Source: Paludibacteraceae bacterium (lineage in GTDB: Bacteria > Bacteroidota > Bacteroidia > Bacteroidales > Paludibacteraceae). Taken from it: a stretch of DNA of 64,000 nucleotides. A model generated the notes under the pieces. It did not search any database. It worked only from the letters and a program-made list of their open reading frames with translations, and was not told the DNA's origin. The position numbers and the translations under genes were made by a program. This document shows positions 43,974 through 52,858 of the stretch, in pieces. How positions within the stretch are numbered: position 1 is the stretch's first letter; the number at the start of each line of letters is the position of its first letter. The stretch lies in the NCBI GenBank assembly GCA_017527905.1, contig JAFXPK010000004.1, positions 100,250 to 164,249 on the forward strand, given 5' to 3'.

Positions 43974-44738
43974 ATGCAGAATGATTTGGTTTCCATCATC
44001 ACGCCGGTCTACAACTGTGCGGACTTCTTGCGGGAGGCGATTGAAAGTGTGCGTGCGCAATCGTATCCCAATTGGGAGATGATCATCGTCGACGACACCT
44101 CCTCTGATGGCTCTTTGGCGTGTGCGGAAGGCTTTGGCGATGCCCGTATCCGATGCTTCAGGAACGATGTGCGTTCGGGGGCTGCCGTGTCGAGGAACCT
44201 TGCCTTGCGTGAGGCCCGTGGGCGATGGGTGGCTTTCTTGGATGCGGACGATGTCTGGTCTCCGTTCAAGTTGGAGCATCAATTGGCTTTCATGCGGGAG
44301 AATGGTTATGCCTTCTCGTATACGGGGCGTGGCTTCATGTGCGAGGATGGTACCCCTATGAACCGTTATGTGACGGGTCCCCGACGAATCACGAAGTGGG
44401 GCATGTATTGCTTCTGCTGGCCGGGTTGCCTCTCTGTCATGTACGATGCGTCAGTGGTGGGCCTGGTGCAGGTGGCTGACCTGAAGAAGAACAACGACTA
44501 TGCGATGTGGCTGAAAGTGTCTGCCGTGGCGGACTGCCATCTGCTGGATGAGGATTTGGCCACCTATCGTGTCCGGAAGGGTTCGATAAGCAACCATAGT
44601 TATCTCTCGCTGATCAAGTGGCATTACCGCTTGTTCCGCCTTTCGGAGGGGAAGTGTGTCGCCTCCGCACTCTTTTGGACGGGTATGAACCTTGTCTTTG
44701 GGGTGGTGAAGAAGGTTTGGTTCACGAAGGCGAGATGA
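43974..44738 (+). CDS. Glycosyltransferase, GT2 family
   Basis: A 254-residue GT-A enzyme started at the ATG at 43974, which is preceded by the purine-rich AGAGAGGGGAAAGAG; a TTG at 43941 is also in frame. It has the GT2 N-terminus LVSIITPVYNCADFLREAI, the IIVDDTSSDGS motif and the DXD-type FLDADDVW (about residues 90-97). A C-terminal KNNDYAMWLK segment carries the usual catalytic-base region. It would act at the cytoplasmic membrane face on the repeat unit. Confidence 0.94.
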   Translation: MQNDLVSIITPVYNCADFLREAIESVRAQSYPNWEMIIVDDTSSDGSLACAEGFGDARIRCFRNDVRSGAAVSRNLALREARGRWVAFLDADDVWSPFKLEHQLAFMRENGYAFSYTGRGFMCEDGTPMNRYVTGPRRITKWGMYCFCWPGCLSVMYDASVVGLVQVADLKKNNDYAMWLKVSAVADCHLLDEDLATYRVRKGSISNHSYLSLIKWHYRLFRLSEGKCVASALFWTGMNLVFGVVKKVWFTKAR

Positions 44739-44762
44739 ATGTATGATGTGGAGAAATATTGA

Positions 44763-45821
44763 ATGAAGCGTTTCGATTATATAGATTATGCGAAGGGATT
44801 GGGTATGCTCTGTGTGATATGGGGGCATATCATGTACGCTGGACTGAGTGCCAGGGTGGTGTATGCGTTTCATATCCCTCTCTTCTTTTTCCTGAGTGGC
44901 ATGGTGTTCTCTAAGGATCGTTACGATGGTGTCATCACTTTCCTGAAACGACGTGTTTCCTCCTTGCTGATTCCTTATGCGATCTTCTCAGTCCTCACTT
45001 GGGCGTTTTGGGTCTTCTTCCTGCGCATCTCCCATCAGCCGATGGATGAGTGCTGGAAACCTTTGTTGGAGACGCTTCTTGCCCGTGGGTCGGAGGGGTA
45101 TCTGGTCCATAATGTGCCATTGTGGTTCGTCCCTTGCCTCTTTGTGGTGGAACTGCTCTACTTCTTCATGCGGAAATGCACTATGGCCGTGCGTGTGGCG
45201 CTTTCTCTGCTTTTTGCGTTGGCGGGATGCCTGATGGTGCGTGGAGAATGGTCTTATGACTTTACCACATTGCCTTGGAGCATTGATGTGGCTTTGATGG
45301 CTATCCCTTTTTATGCTTTGGGGAATGTACTGGTGGAGCGGGTGGATGGACTTCATGCGGTGGAGGTGCTGTTTTCCTCCCATGGTAAAAAAACTGTCAT
45401 CGTCATGTTGGTCTGCTTCTTCCTTTTATGCCTTGGGGCGGACTGGAATGGGCGTGTCTCGATGGGGCATGCTCTGCTGGGCAAGTCGGTGCCATTGTTT
45501 TACCTTGACGCACTTTGCGGAATCGTTGCGTTTCTCCTCCTTTGTCTTTCCCTTCAGTCTCTTCTTTCAGGTCGTTCGAACCTCTTTGTCAGATGGTTAA
45601 GATGGTGGGGAAGAAATAGTTTCACGGTGATGGCCGTGCATAACCCAATCAAGGGAGTCGTGGTTGTGGCGGTGTCGTGGCTGTTCGGGACGTCGTCTTC
45701 GATGGTTAACCGTACGACGTTTTATGCGACGGTCGCTTGCGTATGTGTGGTGTTGCTGACTTCTTTGTTGATCTATTGTTTCAAGGGTCTATTCAAACGT
45801 TTTTTCACGATAGCGGGATGA
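44763..45821 (+). CDS. Acyltransferase-3 family O-acetyltransferase
   Basis: A 352-residue membrane protein with about ten hydrophobic segments. The start RFDYIDYAKGLGMLCVIWGHI carries the conserved His of the family, and AFHIPLFFFLSGMVF follows. It resembles fucose/sugar O-acetylases that acetylate capsule or O-antigen sugars using cytoplasmic acetyl-CoA. Its stop overlaps the next gene's start by four bases. Together with the MBOAT system at the left edge, it is a second polysaccharide acylation activity in the window. Confidence 0.92.
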   Translation: MKRFDYIDYAKGLGMLCVIWGHIMYAGLSARVVYAFHIPLFFFLSGMVFSKDRYDGVITFLKRRVSSLLIPYAIFSVLTWAFWVFFLRISHQPMDECWKPLLETLLARGSEGYLVHNVPLWFVPCLFVVELLYFFMRKCTMAVRVALSLLFALAGCLMVRGEWSYDFTTLPWSIDVALMAIPFYALGNVLVERVDGLHAVEVLFSSHGKKTVIVMLVCFFLLCLGADWNGRVSMGHALLGKSVPLFYLDALCGIVAFLLLCLSLQSLLSGRSNLFVRWLRWWGRNSFTVMAVHNPIKGVVVVAVSWLFGTSSSMVNRTTFYATVACVCVVLLTSLLIYCFKGLFKRFFTIAG

Positions 45822-46975
45822 TGGCAAACGTCTTGATTTTCGGTGGTGGTCTGCAGGCTTTGTCCGCCGCGCGGTCCTTGAAGTCGTCCGGATGCCGGGT
45901 GGTGCTGGCGACTTGTGGAGATCGTGTGGCTTCCAAGTCCCGTTTCGCGGATAGGCACATCGAACTGGAGAATGATAGTGATCCTGAAACCGTTTTCCCC
46001 TTGTTGTCCCGCATCGTGGCGGAGGAGTCCATTGATGTGGTGATCCCCATGGAGGATGAGCAGGCGGCTTGCCTGAGTCGATGCAAGGCTCGCCTTGAAG
46101 GAGACTCGCGGGTGCGTTGTGCCGTGGCGGAGGAGACTCTCTTCTCGTTGGTCCATGATAAATCATCGTTCATGACTTTTTGCCAAGAGAACGCACTGCC
46201 TCATCCGAAGACGGTGGTCTTGGACGAAAAGGGGTTGGGGCGGAATGACCTTTCGTTTCCCCTGCTCATCAAACCCAATCATGCGGCTGGGGCGAGGGGT
46301 ATTGTCTTGGTTCAGGATGAGAAGGAACTGGACGCTTCCTTGCCGACGGTCGTCTCCGCTTATGGAGGATGTCTGTTGCAGGAGTATATCTCGGTGAGGA
46401 ATTATTATTACAGCGTGATGCTCTACAGGGATTCAACGGGACGGGTGGTGAACCATTGCATCCTGAAGATCCTTCGTTACTATCCGATTAAGGGCGGAAG
46501 CAGTTGCTGTGGCGTCACGGTGGAGAATGAGGGCCTGCTTCGTGTCTGTGAGTCCGTTTTGGACAAGTTGGGTTGGGTCGGTTTCGCCGATCTGGACGTG
46601 CTGGAGGCGGAGGATGGTGACTACCGTATCGTGGAGTTGAACCCTCGTTTGCCTGCTTGCCTGCGGGCGGCGGATGTTTCTGGCGTCAATTTCCCTGAAC
46701 TGATCGTGCGGGATGAGTTGAGGCTGGAAGTGGTGCCGTTTGATTATAACCCGGGGAAGACATTGCGTTTCCTCGGACTGGATCTGGCTTGGTTCGTCAG
46801 CTCGCCTGATCGGTTGAGGGCGAACCCTTCATGGTTCCGTTTCTTCGGGAAGGATCTGTATTACCAGGAGGGTGGCTGGAAGGATGCGAAAGCGTTTCTT
46901 TATTCGATGATGGAAGGAACACGGAAGTTCTTCTCGAAGTCGTTCCGAGCGGAGAAATCGGGTATGAATAGCTAA
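45818..46975 (+). CDS. ATP-grasp ligase (carboxylate-amine ligase type)
   Basis: A 385-residue cytoplasmic enzyme; ATGs at 45818 and 45821 are both possible and the first overlaps the upstream stop (ATGA). The pre-ATP-grasp domain begins ANVLIFGGGLQALSAARSL. The ATP-grasp core has FPLLIKPNHAAGARGIVLV (about 145-163), the LLQEYISV segment, and the metal-binding IVELNPRLPACLR (about 268-280). Related enzymes join a carboxylate to an amine. In a capsule cluster this could attach an amino acid to a sugar, perhaps to the 4-amino group or uronic acid made here. That role is inferred. Confidence 0.85.
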   Translation: MMANVLIFGGGLQALSAARSLKSSGCRVVLATCGDRVASKSRFADRHIELENDSDPETVFPLLSRIVAEESIDVVIPMEDEQAACLSRCKARLEGDSRVRCAVAEETLFSLVHDKSSFMTFCQENALPHPKTVVLDEKGLGRNDLSFPLLIKPNHAAGARGIVLVQDEKELDASLPTVVSAYGGCLLQEYISVRNYYYSVMLYRDSTGRVVNHCILKILRYYPIKGGSSCCGVTVENEGLLRVCESVLDKLGWVGFADLDVLEAEDGDYRIVELNPRLPACLRAADVSGVNFPELIVRDELRLEVVPFDYNPGKTLRFLGLDLAWFVSSPDRLRANPSWFRFFGKDLYYQEGGWKDAKAFLYSMMEGTRKFFSKSFRAEKSGMNS

Positions 46976-46993
46976 TTTTCAGGAGGAAAAGAT

Positions 46994-47842
46994 ATGAATG
47001 TCTTGACGTTTGACGTGGAGGATTGGTATTGCAACTGTGTCTGGACGGATATGGATTGGGAGAAATACGAGTATCGTCTGCAGCTGTGGATGGACAAGAT
47101 ATTGGAGGAGTTGGAGCGAAGAGGACTGACCGCCACATTCTTCTGCTTGGGATGGGTGGCCGACCATCACCCCGAGCTGATCCGTAAGATATATGCGCAA
47201 GGACACCATGTCGGTTGCCATTCCTATCAGCATGAATTGCTGAAGGATTTGTCGAGGGAGATGTTCGTGGAGAATACGATGCGGGCGAAGAAGTCCATAG
47301 AGGATGTGATCGGTGCGGAGGTGGATGCCTACCGCGCGCCGGCATGGAGCGTGGGCAACGATAACGTTTGGGTCTTGGAGGAATTGTCCCGCATGGGTTT
47401 CAGGTATGATAGCTCCATATTCCCCTCCACGCATTCGTTCGGAGGATTCCCTGATTTCGGAAAGGATGAGCCTGTGCTTTGTCGGGTGGGGGATGCCTCG
47501 ATCATAGAGTTCCCGGTGAGTGTGAAGAGTATGCTCTCCAAACGGTTCGTGTTTTCGGGTGGAGGCTATTTCCGCTTCTTTCCGTACCCCCTCGTGAAAC
47601 GATGGATGGCGGGCAAGTCATATAACCTCTGCTACTTCCACACGCAGGACTTTGATGCGGAGCAACCCGTCGCCCATGATTTGCCTTTGGAGAGGCGCTT
47701 TAAAACCTATTACGGCATCTCTGGCGCATTCGCGAAGTTCTGCAGACTCTTGGATGAGTGCGGCCCTTTCCTGGATATCCGGAAGGCGGCTGGCGAGTGT
47801 GATTGGAGTACCAATGAAATTGATTTATGTTCTAAAAAATAG
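46994..47842 (+). CDS. Polysaccharide deacetylase (NodB homology, DUF3473-like)
   Basis: A 282-residue protein with the NodB motifs: LTFDVEDWY (catalytic base and metal Asp), HVGCHSYQHELL (metal-binding histidines), and YRAPAWSVGNDN. The C-terminal half resembles the DUF3473 extension of the PEP-CTERM-locus deacetylases, ending with LCYFHTQDFD. There is no signal peptide, so it would act in the cytoplasm, probably removing an N-acetyl group from a lipid-linked or nucleotide sugar. It lies between the ATP-grasp ligase and the sugar transferase. Confidence 0.92.
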   Translation: MNVLTFDVEDWYCNCVWTDMDWEKYEYRLQLWMDKILEELERRGLTATFFCLGWVADHHPELIRKIYAQGHHVGCHSYQHELLKDLSREMFVENTMRAKKSIEDVIGAEVDAYRAPAWSVGNDNVWVLEELSRMGFRYDSSIFPSTHSFGGFPDFGKDEPVLCRVGDASIIEFPVSVKSMLSKRFVFSGGGYFRFFPYPLVKRWMAGKSYNLCYFHTQDFDAEQPVAHDLPLERRFKTYYGISGAFAKFCRLLDECGPFLDIRKAAGECDWSTNEIDLCSKK

Positions 47843-47851
47843 TATAGTCCA

Positions 47852-48457
47852 GTGTTGAAGTTTTGGTTTGATAGATTATCCGCTTTCGTAGGTTTGATCC
47901 TATGTTCATGGATTTTGTTGTTGATCGCTTTGTTGATTCGTTTATTGGATGGAGCCCCCGTCTTGTTCTGCCAGCGTCGGGTGGGCAAGAATGGCGAATT
48001 GTTCGTCATGCATAAGTTTCGGACTATGTCTGAGGGGAATGATGGCACGACTGTCACTGTGGCGGGAGACCTTCGCATCACGAAATTGGGGGCGTTCCTC
48101 CGTAGGACTAAGTTGGATGAATTGCCGGAGTTGTGGGATGTCTTCGTGGAAAAGATGAGCATGGTGGGACCTCGTCCGGATGTGCCCGGCTATGCGGACA
48201 AACTGCAGGGCGAGGACCGAGAAATCCTTTCCTTGCGCCCAGGCATCACGGGCCCGGCGACGCTGAAGTATCGGGATGAGGAGACGCTGCTGTCCCAGGT
48301 GGAGAATCCGCACCAATACCACGATGAGGTGATCTATCCTGACAAGGTGCGCCTCAATCTTTACTATCTGCGTCATTACTCTTTCTTTTTGGATCTGAAA
48401 ATAATTTTCGCCACGTTGTTGGGTCGCAAGATCCTCTTCGCCGGTGAATCCATATGA
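47852..48457 (+). CDS. Initiating sugar phosphotransferase (PglC/WcaJ-type, short form)
   Basis: A 201-residue monotopic membrane enzyme with one N-terminal hydrophobic segment (about 9-32). It has the bacterial sugar transferase signature: QRRVGKNGELFVMHKFRTM, RRTKLDELPELWDVF, MSMVGPRPDVPGY and a RPGITGPATL segment. It transfers a sugar 1-phosphate to undecaprenyl phosphate and starts the repeat unit. Its short length matches PglC, whose substrate is a diacetamido-trideoxy sugar; this fits the PglE- and PglF-like genes that follow. The start is GTG at 47852 or TTG at 47855; no ATG is near. Confidence 0.94.
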   Translation: MLKFWFDRLSAFVGLILCSWILLLIALLIRLLDGAPVLFCQRRVGKNGELFVMHKFRTMSEGNDGTTVTVAGDLRITKLGAFLRRTKLDELPELWDVFVEKMSMVGPRPDVPGYADKLQGEDREILSLRPGITGPATLKYRDEETLLSQVENPHQYHDEVIYPDKVRLNLYYLRHYSFFLDLKIIFATLLGRKILFAGESI

Positions 48458-48484
48458 TGTGTTCTTGTAAGGTTATTGTTTGCC

Positions 48485-49627
48485 ATGGAGAAGAATAAAC
48501 GTATTTATCTGTGCCTTGCGCACATGAGTGAGGAGGGCTGGGAACAGAAGTTCGTCAAGGAGGCGTTCGACACGAACTGGGTTGTCCCGCTGGGGCCTAA
48601 TGTGGATGCCTTCGAGGCTGATCTGGAACGTTTCATGGGCCAAGGGAAATGCGTCGCCGCCTTATCGTCCGGCACCGCCGCCGTCCATCTGTCGATGGTG
48701 CTGCTGGATGTCCAACCGGGGGATGAGGTGATCTGCCAGAGCTTCACCTTCGCGGCATCGTGCAATCCTATTGTGTATCAGGGAGCTACGCCGGTCTTCG
48801 TGGATAGCGAGCCGGAGACGTGGAACATGGATCCGGACTTGTTGGAGAAGGCGATCAAGGACCGTCTTTCCCGTACGGGACGCTTGCCTAAGGCCATCGT
48901 GCTGGTTTGTCTCTACGGTATGCCTCCGAAGTATGACGAGATATTGGCGGTCGCCGACCGTTACGGAATCCTTGTCGTGGAGGATGCTGCGGAGGCTTTC
49001 GGCTCCAGGTACAAAGGAAGACCTTGCGGCACTTTCGGCCGCTTTGGTGTGCTGAGCTTCAACGGTAATAAGATGATTACTACTTCGGGGGGAGGTGCGT
49101 TGGTCTGCCCCGGTGAGGCGGCTAAGCGTAAAATCCTTTTCTACGCCACGCAGGCGAGGGAGCCTTTCCCCTATTATCAGCATGAACAGATAGGCTATAA
49201 CTACCGTATGAGCAATGTCTGCGCGGGTATCGGCCGTGGACAGATGCACGTCGTGGAGGATCATATCCGCCACCACCGTCTCTTGGCGGAACAATACGAC
49301 CGCCTCTTCTCCGGGGTGGATAGGGTTTCGGTACACCTGAATCCTTCTCCTGAGTTCGATTCCAATTATTGGCTGAATACCATCATTTTAGACGGTTCGT
49401 CGGACAAAGAGATCGAGCGGATCCGCCTCCTGCTGGATGAGGCAGGTGTGGAGTCCCGCCCTTTGTGGAAGCCGCTCCATCTGCAACCTGTCTTCAAGGA
49501 TGCCCCGCGGTATTTGAACGGTGTGAGCGAAAGATTGTTCGCCTCCGGTCTTTGCTTGCCGAGCGGTCCGTTTGTCTCTGTGGAGGAGGCTGGCTTTGTG
49601 GCGGATACGATAAAATCCGCCCTTTGA
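48485..49627 (+). CDS. DegT/DnrJ/EryC1-family PLP aminotransferase (PglE-like)
   Basis: A 380-residue cytoplasmic enzyme started at the ATG at 48485. It is a sugar 3- or 4-aminotransferase of fold type I. It begins IYLCLAHMSEEGWEQKFVKEAF, followed by SSGTAAVHLSM, FAASCNPIVYQGATPVFVD, VEDAAEAFGSRYKG and the PLP-lysine segment SFNGNKMITTSGGG (Lys in GNK). The EEGWEQKF start is characteristic of pyridoxal-dependent capsule/PglE enzymes that aminate UDP-4-keto-6-deoxy-GlcNAc. It works between the PglF-like dehydratase and the PglC-like transferase. Confidence 0.95.
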   Translation: MEKNKRIYLCLAHMSEEGWEQKFVKEAFDTNWVVPLGPNVDAFEADLERFMGQGKCVAALSSGTAAVHLSMVLLDVQPGDEVICQSFTFAASCNPIVYQGATPVFVDSEPETWNMDPDLLEKAIKDRLSRTGRLPKAIVLVCLYGMPPKYDEILAVADRYGILVVEDAAEAFGSRYKGRPCGTFGRFGVLSFNGNKMITTSGGGALVCPGEAAKRKILFYATQAREPFPYYQHEQIGYNYRMSNVCAGIGRGQMHVVEDHIRHHRLLAEQYDRLFSGVDRVSVHLNPSPEFDSNYWLNTIILDGSSDKEIERIRLLLDEAGVESRPLWKPLHLQPVFKDAPRYLNGVSERLFASGLCLPSGPFVSVEEAGFVADTIKSAL

Positions 49628-49720
49628 TAGGCTGGTTCTTAGGAAACGGTTAACGCTAATCTGGCTCCGTCCGCATTGAATCGCTTGCTTTTTTATCATC
49701 TGTCGATAATTTCACGTAAA

Positions 49721-49758
49721 AAAGGCTTGCCAAAAATTGTGTTTGGTGAGCCTTTTTT
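49721..49758 (+). terminator. Terminator-like hairpin between the PglE- and PglF-like genes
   Basis: AAAGGCTTGCCAAA (49721-49734) pairs with TTTGGTGAGCCTTT (49742-49755) as 14 pairs including two G-T wobbles, with a 7-base loop and a T run. It splits the capsule cluster and overlaps a promoter-like element. Confidence 0.85.
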
Positions 49759-49767
49759 GTATTTTTG
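49737..49767 (+). promoter_or_regulatory. Candidate promoter for the PglF-like gene
   Basis: TTG (49737-49739), 20 bases, then TATTTTTG (49760-49767), matching the Bacteroidota -33/-7 pattern. It overlaps the terminator hairpin. The start codon is 49 bases beyond the -7. Confidence 0.55.
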
Positions 49768-49815
49768 CCACTTGTTCAGATGTGTCTTACGTGTTTGTTG
49801 GAAGAGATATGATGT

Positions 49816-51741
49816 ATGGCTGATTTCTTTGGAAAGGCGTTTTGTAAGTTGTACACCTTGTATGGCCAATGGTCGCCTTCGAAATATTTTGTGTTAGCGT
49901 TTGATTTGCTGATAGCGGTTGTCGTGTTCTTGTTGGTGCGGTACGGATCGTTGTCTGCGGAACATCGTCTCTATGATGTTCTTTCCGTCTTTGCGCTTTT
50001 CTTTGTCTCTTTCGTCGTTGTCCGCTCCTATGTCGGACTGATTCGGCACACTGGTTCCTACGATATCTTCCGTGTCATATGCTCCGGTCTGTTGTGCTTT
50101 GTCCTCTATTGGCTTGTACGATGGGCGTTGACTTCCTTCGCTCCGCAATTCCTGGATTATATACCGACTGTGATAGAGATGGTTCTCACGGTCTCCGTGG
50201 TGGCCCTCTTCATCGTGCTGATCCGTCTGGTCATTAAGTTTGTCTATTTCGTGGGCAAAAAGAATGGTAGCCGGCAACGGAGTGTGGTCGTGATCTATGG
50301 CGCAGGCTCGTTGGGTAGCATGACGAAGAACGTCTTGTCGAGCGACGACACGGTGCGTTTCAAGATCCCGTACTTCGTGGACGATGATTTCGCTAAGTCC
50401 GGCAAGGTGATGGACGGTGTCCCTGTATTGTCGGTGGAGGAGGGCCTCTCTCTTGAACTTGTTGAGAAGTACAACGTGGATACGTTGGTGCTGGCCATGC
50501 CGAATATCTCTCCTGATAAGAAGCGGATGGTGATCAACGAGGGCGTGAAGATGGGCTTGCATGTCTTGTCCATCCCTTCCCCGACCACATGGATGAGCGG
50601 TACGTTCAAGGTGAACCAGCTGCGTGACCTGAAAATCGAGGATTTGCTCGGTCGTGACCCGATCTTCCTGAAAGGGGAGGAGGTGCGCACGTTCCTGAAA
50701 GGACAGGTGGTGCTGGTCACGGGCGCTTCCGGCTCCATCGGGCAGGAGATCGTGCGGCAGGTGCTGCGCTGCGACGTGAAGAAGGTGGTCTCCCTCGATC
50801 AGGCTGAGACGCCTACCTTCGATATGCAGTTTGAGATGTCCCGCGACTTCTCGGATGCTGTCTCTTCCGGCAAACTGCAGTTCGTTGTGGCGGACGTGCG
50901 GGACGAGGTGCGCATGAGGCATCTCTTCTCGGAGGTGCGCCCGACAATCGTTTTCCATGCCGCCGCTTACAAGCATGTGCCGCTGATGGAGGAGAATGTC
51001 TATGAGGCGGTGCGCATGAATGTGTTTGGCACGAAGTTGATAGCGGACCTCTCTGTGGAGTTCGGTGTGAAGCGTTTCGTGATGATCTCGACCGATAAGG
51101 CGGTTAACCCTACCAATGTGATGGGGGCTACCAAACGCTTGGCGGAGATGTATGTGCAGTCTTCCACCAATTCGTCCACCTCTTTCATTACCACCCGTTT
51201 CGGCAATGTCTTGGGCTCGAGTGGCTCCGTTATCCCTCTCTTCCGTAAGCAGATCGAGGAGGGCGGTCCTGTCACGTTGACCCACAAGGATATCGTACGC
51301 TTTTTCATGACCATCCCGGAGGCGTGCTCCCTGGTGTTGGAGTCTTCGCTTATCGGTGAGAATGGTGAGATCTATCTCTTCGACATGGGTAAGCCTGTGC
51401 GGATATACGACTTGGCTGTCAGCATGATCAGGTTGTCCCGTGCGTCGGACATAGAGATTAAGGAGATTGGTCTTCGCCCAGGCGAGAAACTGTACGAGGA
51501 GGTGCTCTCCGACCGTGAAAAGGCCTCTCCGACTTCCCACCCGAAGATCCTCAAGGCTAAGATATGTCCGTGTGATTCGGCTAAGTTGAATGCGCAGATC
51601 TCCGAGTTGCAGGAAATATTGTCCTCTTGCGACGATTTCGCCATCGTGGCGAAACTGAAGGAGATGGTGCCGGAATTTATTAGTAACAACAGTAAATACT
51701 CCGTTTTGGACGGAACTAGGGAATGCGCCTCTGTGTCGTGA
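49816..51741 (+). CDS. NDP-sugar 4,6-dehydratase, membrane-bound (PglF/CapD/WbpM-like)
   Basis: A 641-residue protein. Four N-terminal membrane helices (about residues 27-145) are followed by a first Rossmann domain (VVVIYGAGSLGS) and a C-terminal extended-SDR catalytic domain. The NAD loop is VLVTGASGSIGQEIVRQ (about 296-312), and the active-site region FVMISTDKAVNPTNVMGATKR carries the Thr-Asp-Lys/Met pattern of the PglF group. It converts UDP-GlcNAc to UDP-4-keto-6-deoxy-GlcNAc. With the PglE-like aminotransferase this gives UDP-4-amino-4,6-dideoxy-GlcNAc. No PglD-like acetyltransferase is seen. Confidence 0.95.
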   Translation: MADFFGKAFCKLYTLYGQWSPSKYFVLAFDLLIAVVVFLLVRYGSLSAEHRLYDVLSVFALFFVSFVVVRSYVGLIRHTGSYDIFRVICSGLLCFVLYWLVRWALTSFAPQFLDYIPTVIEMVLTVSVVALFIVLIRLVIKFVYFVGKKNGSRQRSVVVIYGAGSLGSMTKNVLSSDDTVRFKIPYFVDDDFAKSGKVMDGVPVLSVEEGLSLELVEKYNVDTLVLAMPNISPDKKRMVINEGVKMGLHVLSIPSPTTWMSGTFKVNQLRDLKIEDLLGRDPIFLKGEEVRTFLKGQVVLVTGASGSIGQEIVRQVLRCDVKKVVSLDQAETPTFDMQFEMSRDFSDAVSSGKLQFVVADVRDEVRMRHLFSEVRPTIVFHAAAYKHVPLMEENVYEAVRMNVFGTKLIADLSVEFGVKRFVMISTDKAVNPTNVMGATKRLAEMYVQSSTNSSTSFITTRFGNVLGSSGSVIPLFRKQIEEGGPVTLTHKDIVRFFMTIPEACSLVLESSLIGENGEIYLFDMGKPVRIYDLAVSMIRLSRASDIEIKEIGLRPGEKLYEEVLSDREKASPTSHPKILKAKICPCDSAKLNAQISELQEILSSCDDFAIVAKLKEMVPEFISNNSKYSVLDGTRECASVS

Positions 51742-51802
51742 TGCTTTAATGGATGCTAGGCTTTGCGTAAGTGCGCTTGCCGCCAGTTGATTCTTGTAAT
51801 TG

Positions 51803-52858
51803 ATGAATGTTAGAATGGAAACACTATATCCTTTGCTTTTTAAGCTGAATCTCCACCAATTGGTGTGGGGCGGAAATCGCTTGAAACCCTTTAAAGAACT
51901 AACGCCTTCCGAAGATGATAAAATAGGGGAGAGTTGGGAGATCAGTGCGGTCCGCGACAGCGAGTCTGTCGTGGCGAATGGTCCGTTGAAGGGGGTGAAA
52001 CTGAACGAGCTGGTCGGTTCGTACAGGGAACTGCTGCTGGGTAAGGTGGTCTATTCCATGTACGGGGTCACCTTCCCTTTGCTGGTGAAGTTCATCGACG
52101 CCGCGCATGACCTTTCCGTGCAGGTGCATCCGAACGACGAGCTGGCAATGAAACGTCACGGTTGCTTCGGCAAGACGGAGATGTGGTACGTCATGGATGC
52201 GCTCCCGGAGGCGAAGCTCTATTGCGGCTTCAAATCCAGCATCTCCAAGTATGAGTACGGGAAGCGGGTGGAGGACCACTCCATCTGCGAGGTGTTGCAG
52301 GAGTATCCTGTCAAGAGCGGGGATGTCTTCTTTATCCCTGCGGGCCGCGTGCATGCGATCTGTGGCGGTTCCTTGATCGCCGAGGTGCAGCAGAGCAGTG
52401 ATGTGACCTATCGTATCTACGATTACGGACGTCTGGGCTTGGACGGACAACCGCGCGAACTGCATACCGAGCTGGCGAAGGACGCGATCGACTACAACGT
52501 GGTGGAGAACTACAAGACGGAGTATGAACGTAAACTGAACAAGCCTGTCTGCATCTCCGAATGCCAGTTCTTTACGGTTAAACTGTTGGAAATCAATAGG
52601 GGATTCCACCGCAAACTCTTCAAATATGACTCTTTCATCATTTACATGTGCCTGGAGGGAAATTGTACCATCAAGGTGCTCTCTACCCGTGGTTTCGACG
52701 GTGATATGCCGCTGATCAGGGAGGTCCATCTCTCCAAGGGAAACAGTTGTCTCGTGCCTGCCGCCGTGGCGGATATCATGATCACGCCGATGAATGAGGA
52801 GGGCCGCACGAAACTATTGGAGGTGTATATTGATAATAAGCACTTTAATAAAAAGTGA
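51803..52858 (+). CDS. manA: Mannose-6-phosphate isomerase, class I
   Basis: About 351 residues. This zinc enzyme interconverts fructose 6-phosphate and mannose 6-phosphate. Visible motifs are the start LFKLNLHQLVWGGNRL, the zinc-binding VQVHPNDELAMK (about 105-117), GKTEMWYV and GDVFFIPAGRVHAICGG (about 172-188). Starts at 51803 and 51815 are possible (TTG at 51800). It closes the capsule cluster, where it could supply mannose-derived precursors, although no mannose-1-phosphate guanylyltransferase is present. A 376-bp spacer follows. Confidence 0.95.
   Translation: MNVRMETLYPLLFKLNLHQLVWGGNRLKPFKELTPSEDDKIGESWEISAVRDSESVVANGPLKGVKLNELVGSYRELLLGKVVYSMYGVTFPLLVKFIDAAHDLSVQVHPNDELAMKRHGCFGKTEMWYVMDALPEAKLYCGFKSSISKYEYGKRVEDHSICEVLQEYPVKSGDVFFIPAGRVHAICGGSLIAEVQQSSDVTYRIYDYGRLGLDGQPRELHTELAKDAIDYNVVENYKTEYERKLNKPVCISECQFFTVKLLEINRGFHRKLFKYDSFIIYMCLEGNCTIKVLSTRGFDGDMPLIREVHLSKGNSCLVPAAVADIMITPMNEEGRTKLLEVYIDNKHFNKK

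Noticed and set aside
49894..51540. 548-codon minus-strand frame
   Set aside because: Antisense to the PglF-like dehydratase gene, whose motifs are complete; the translation is rich in His and Arg and has no recognisable domain.
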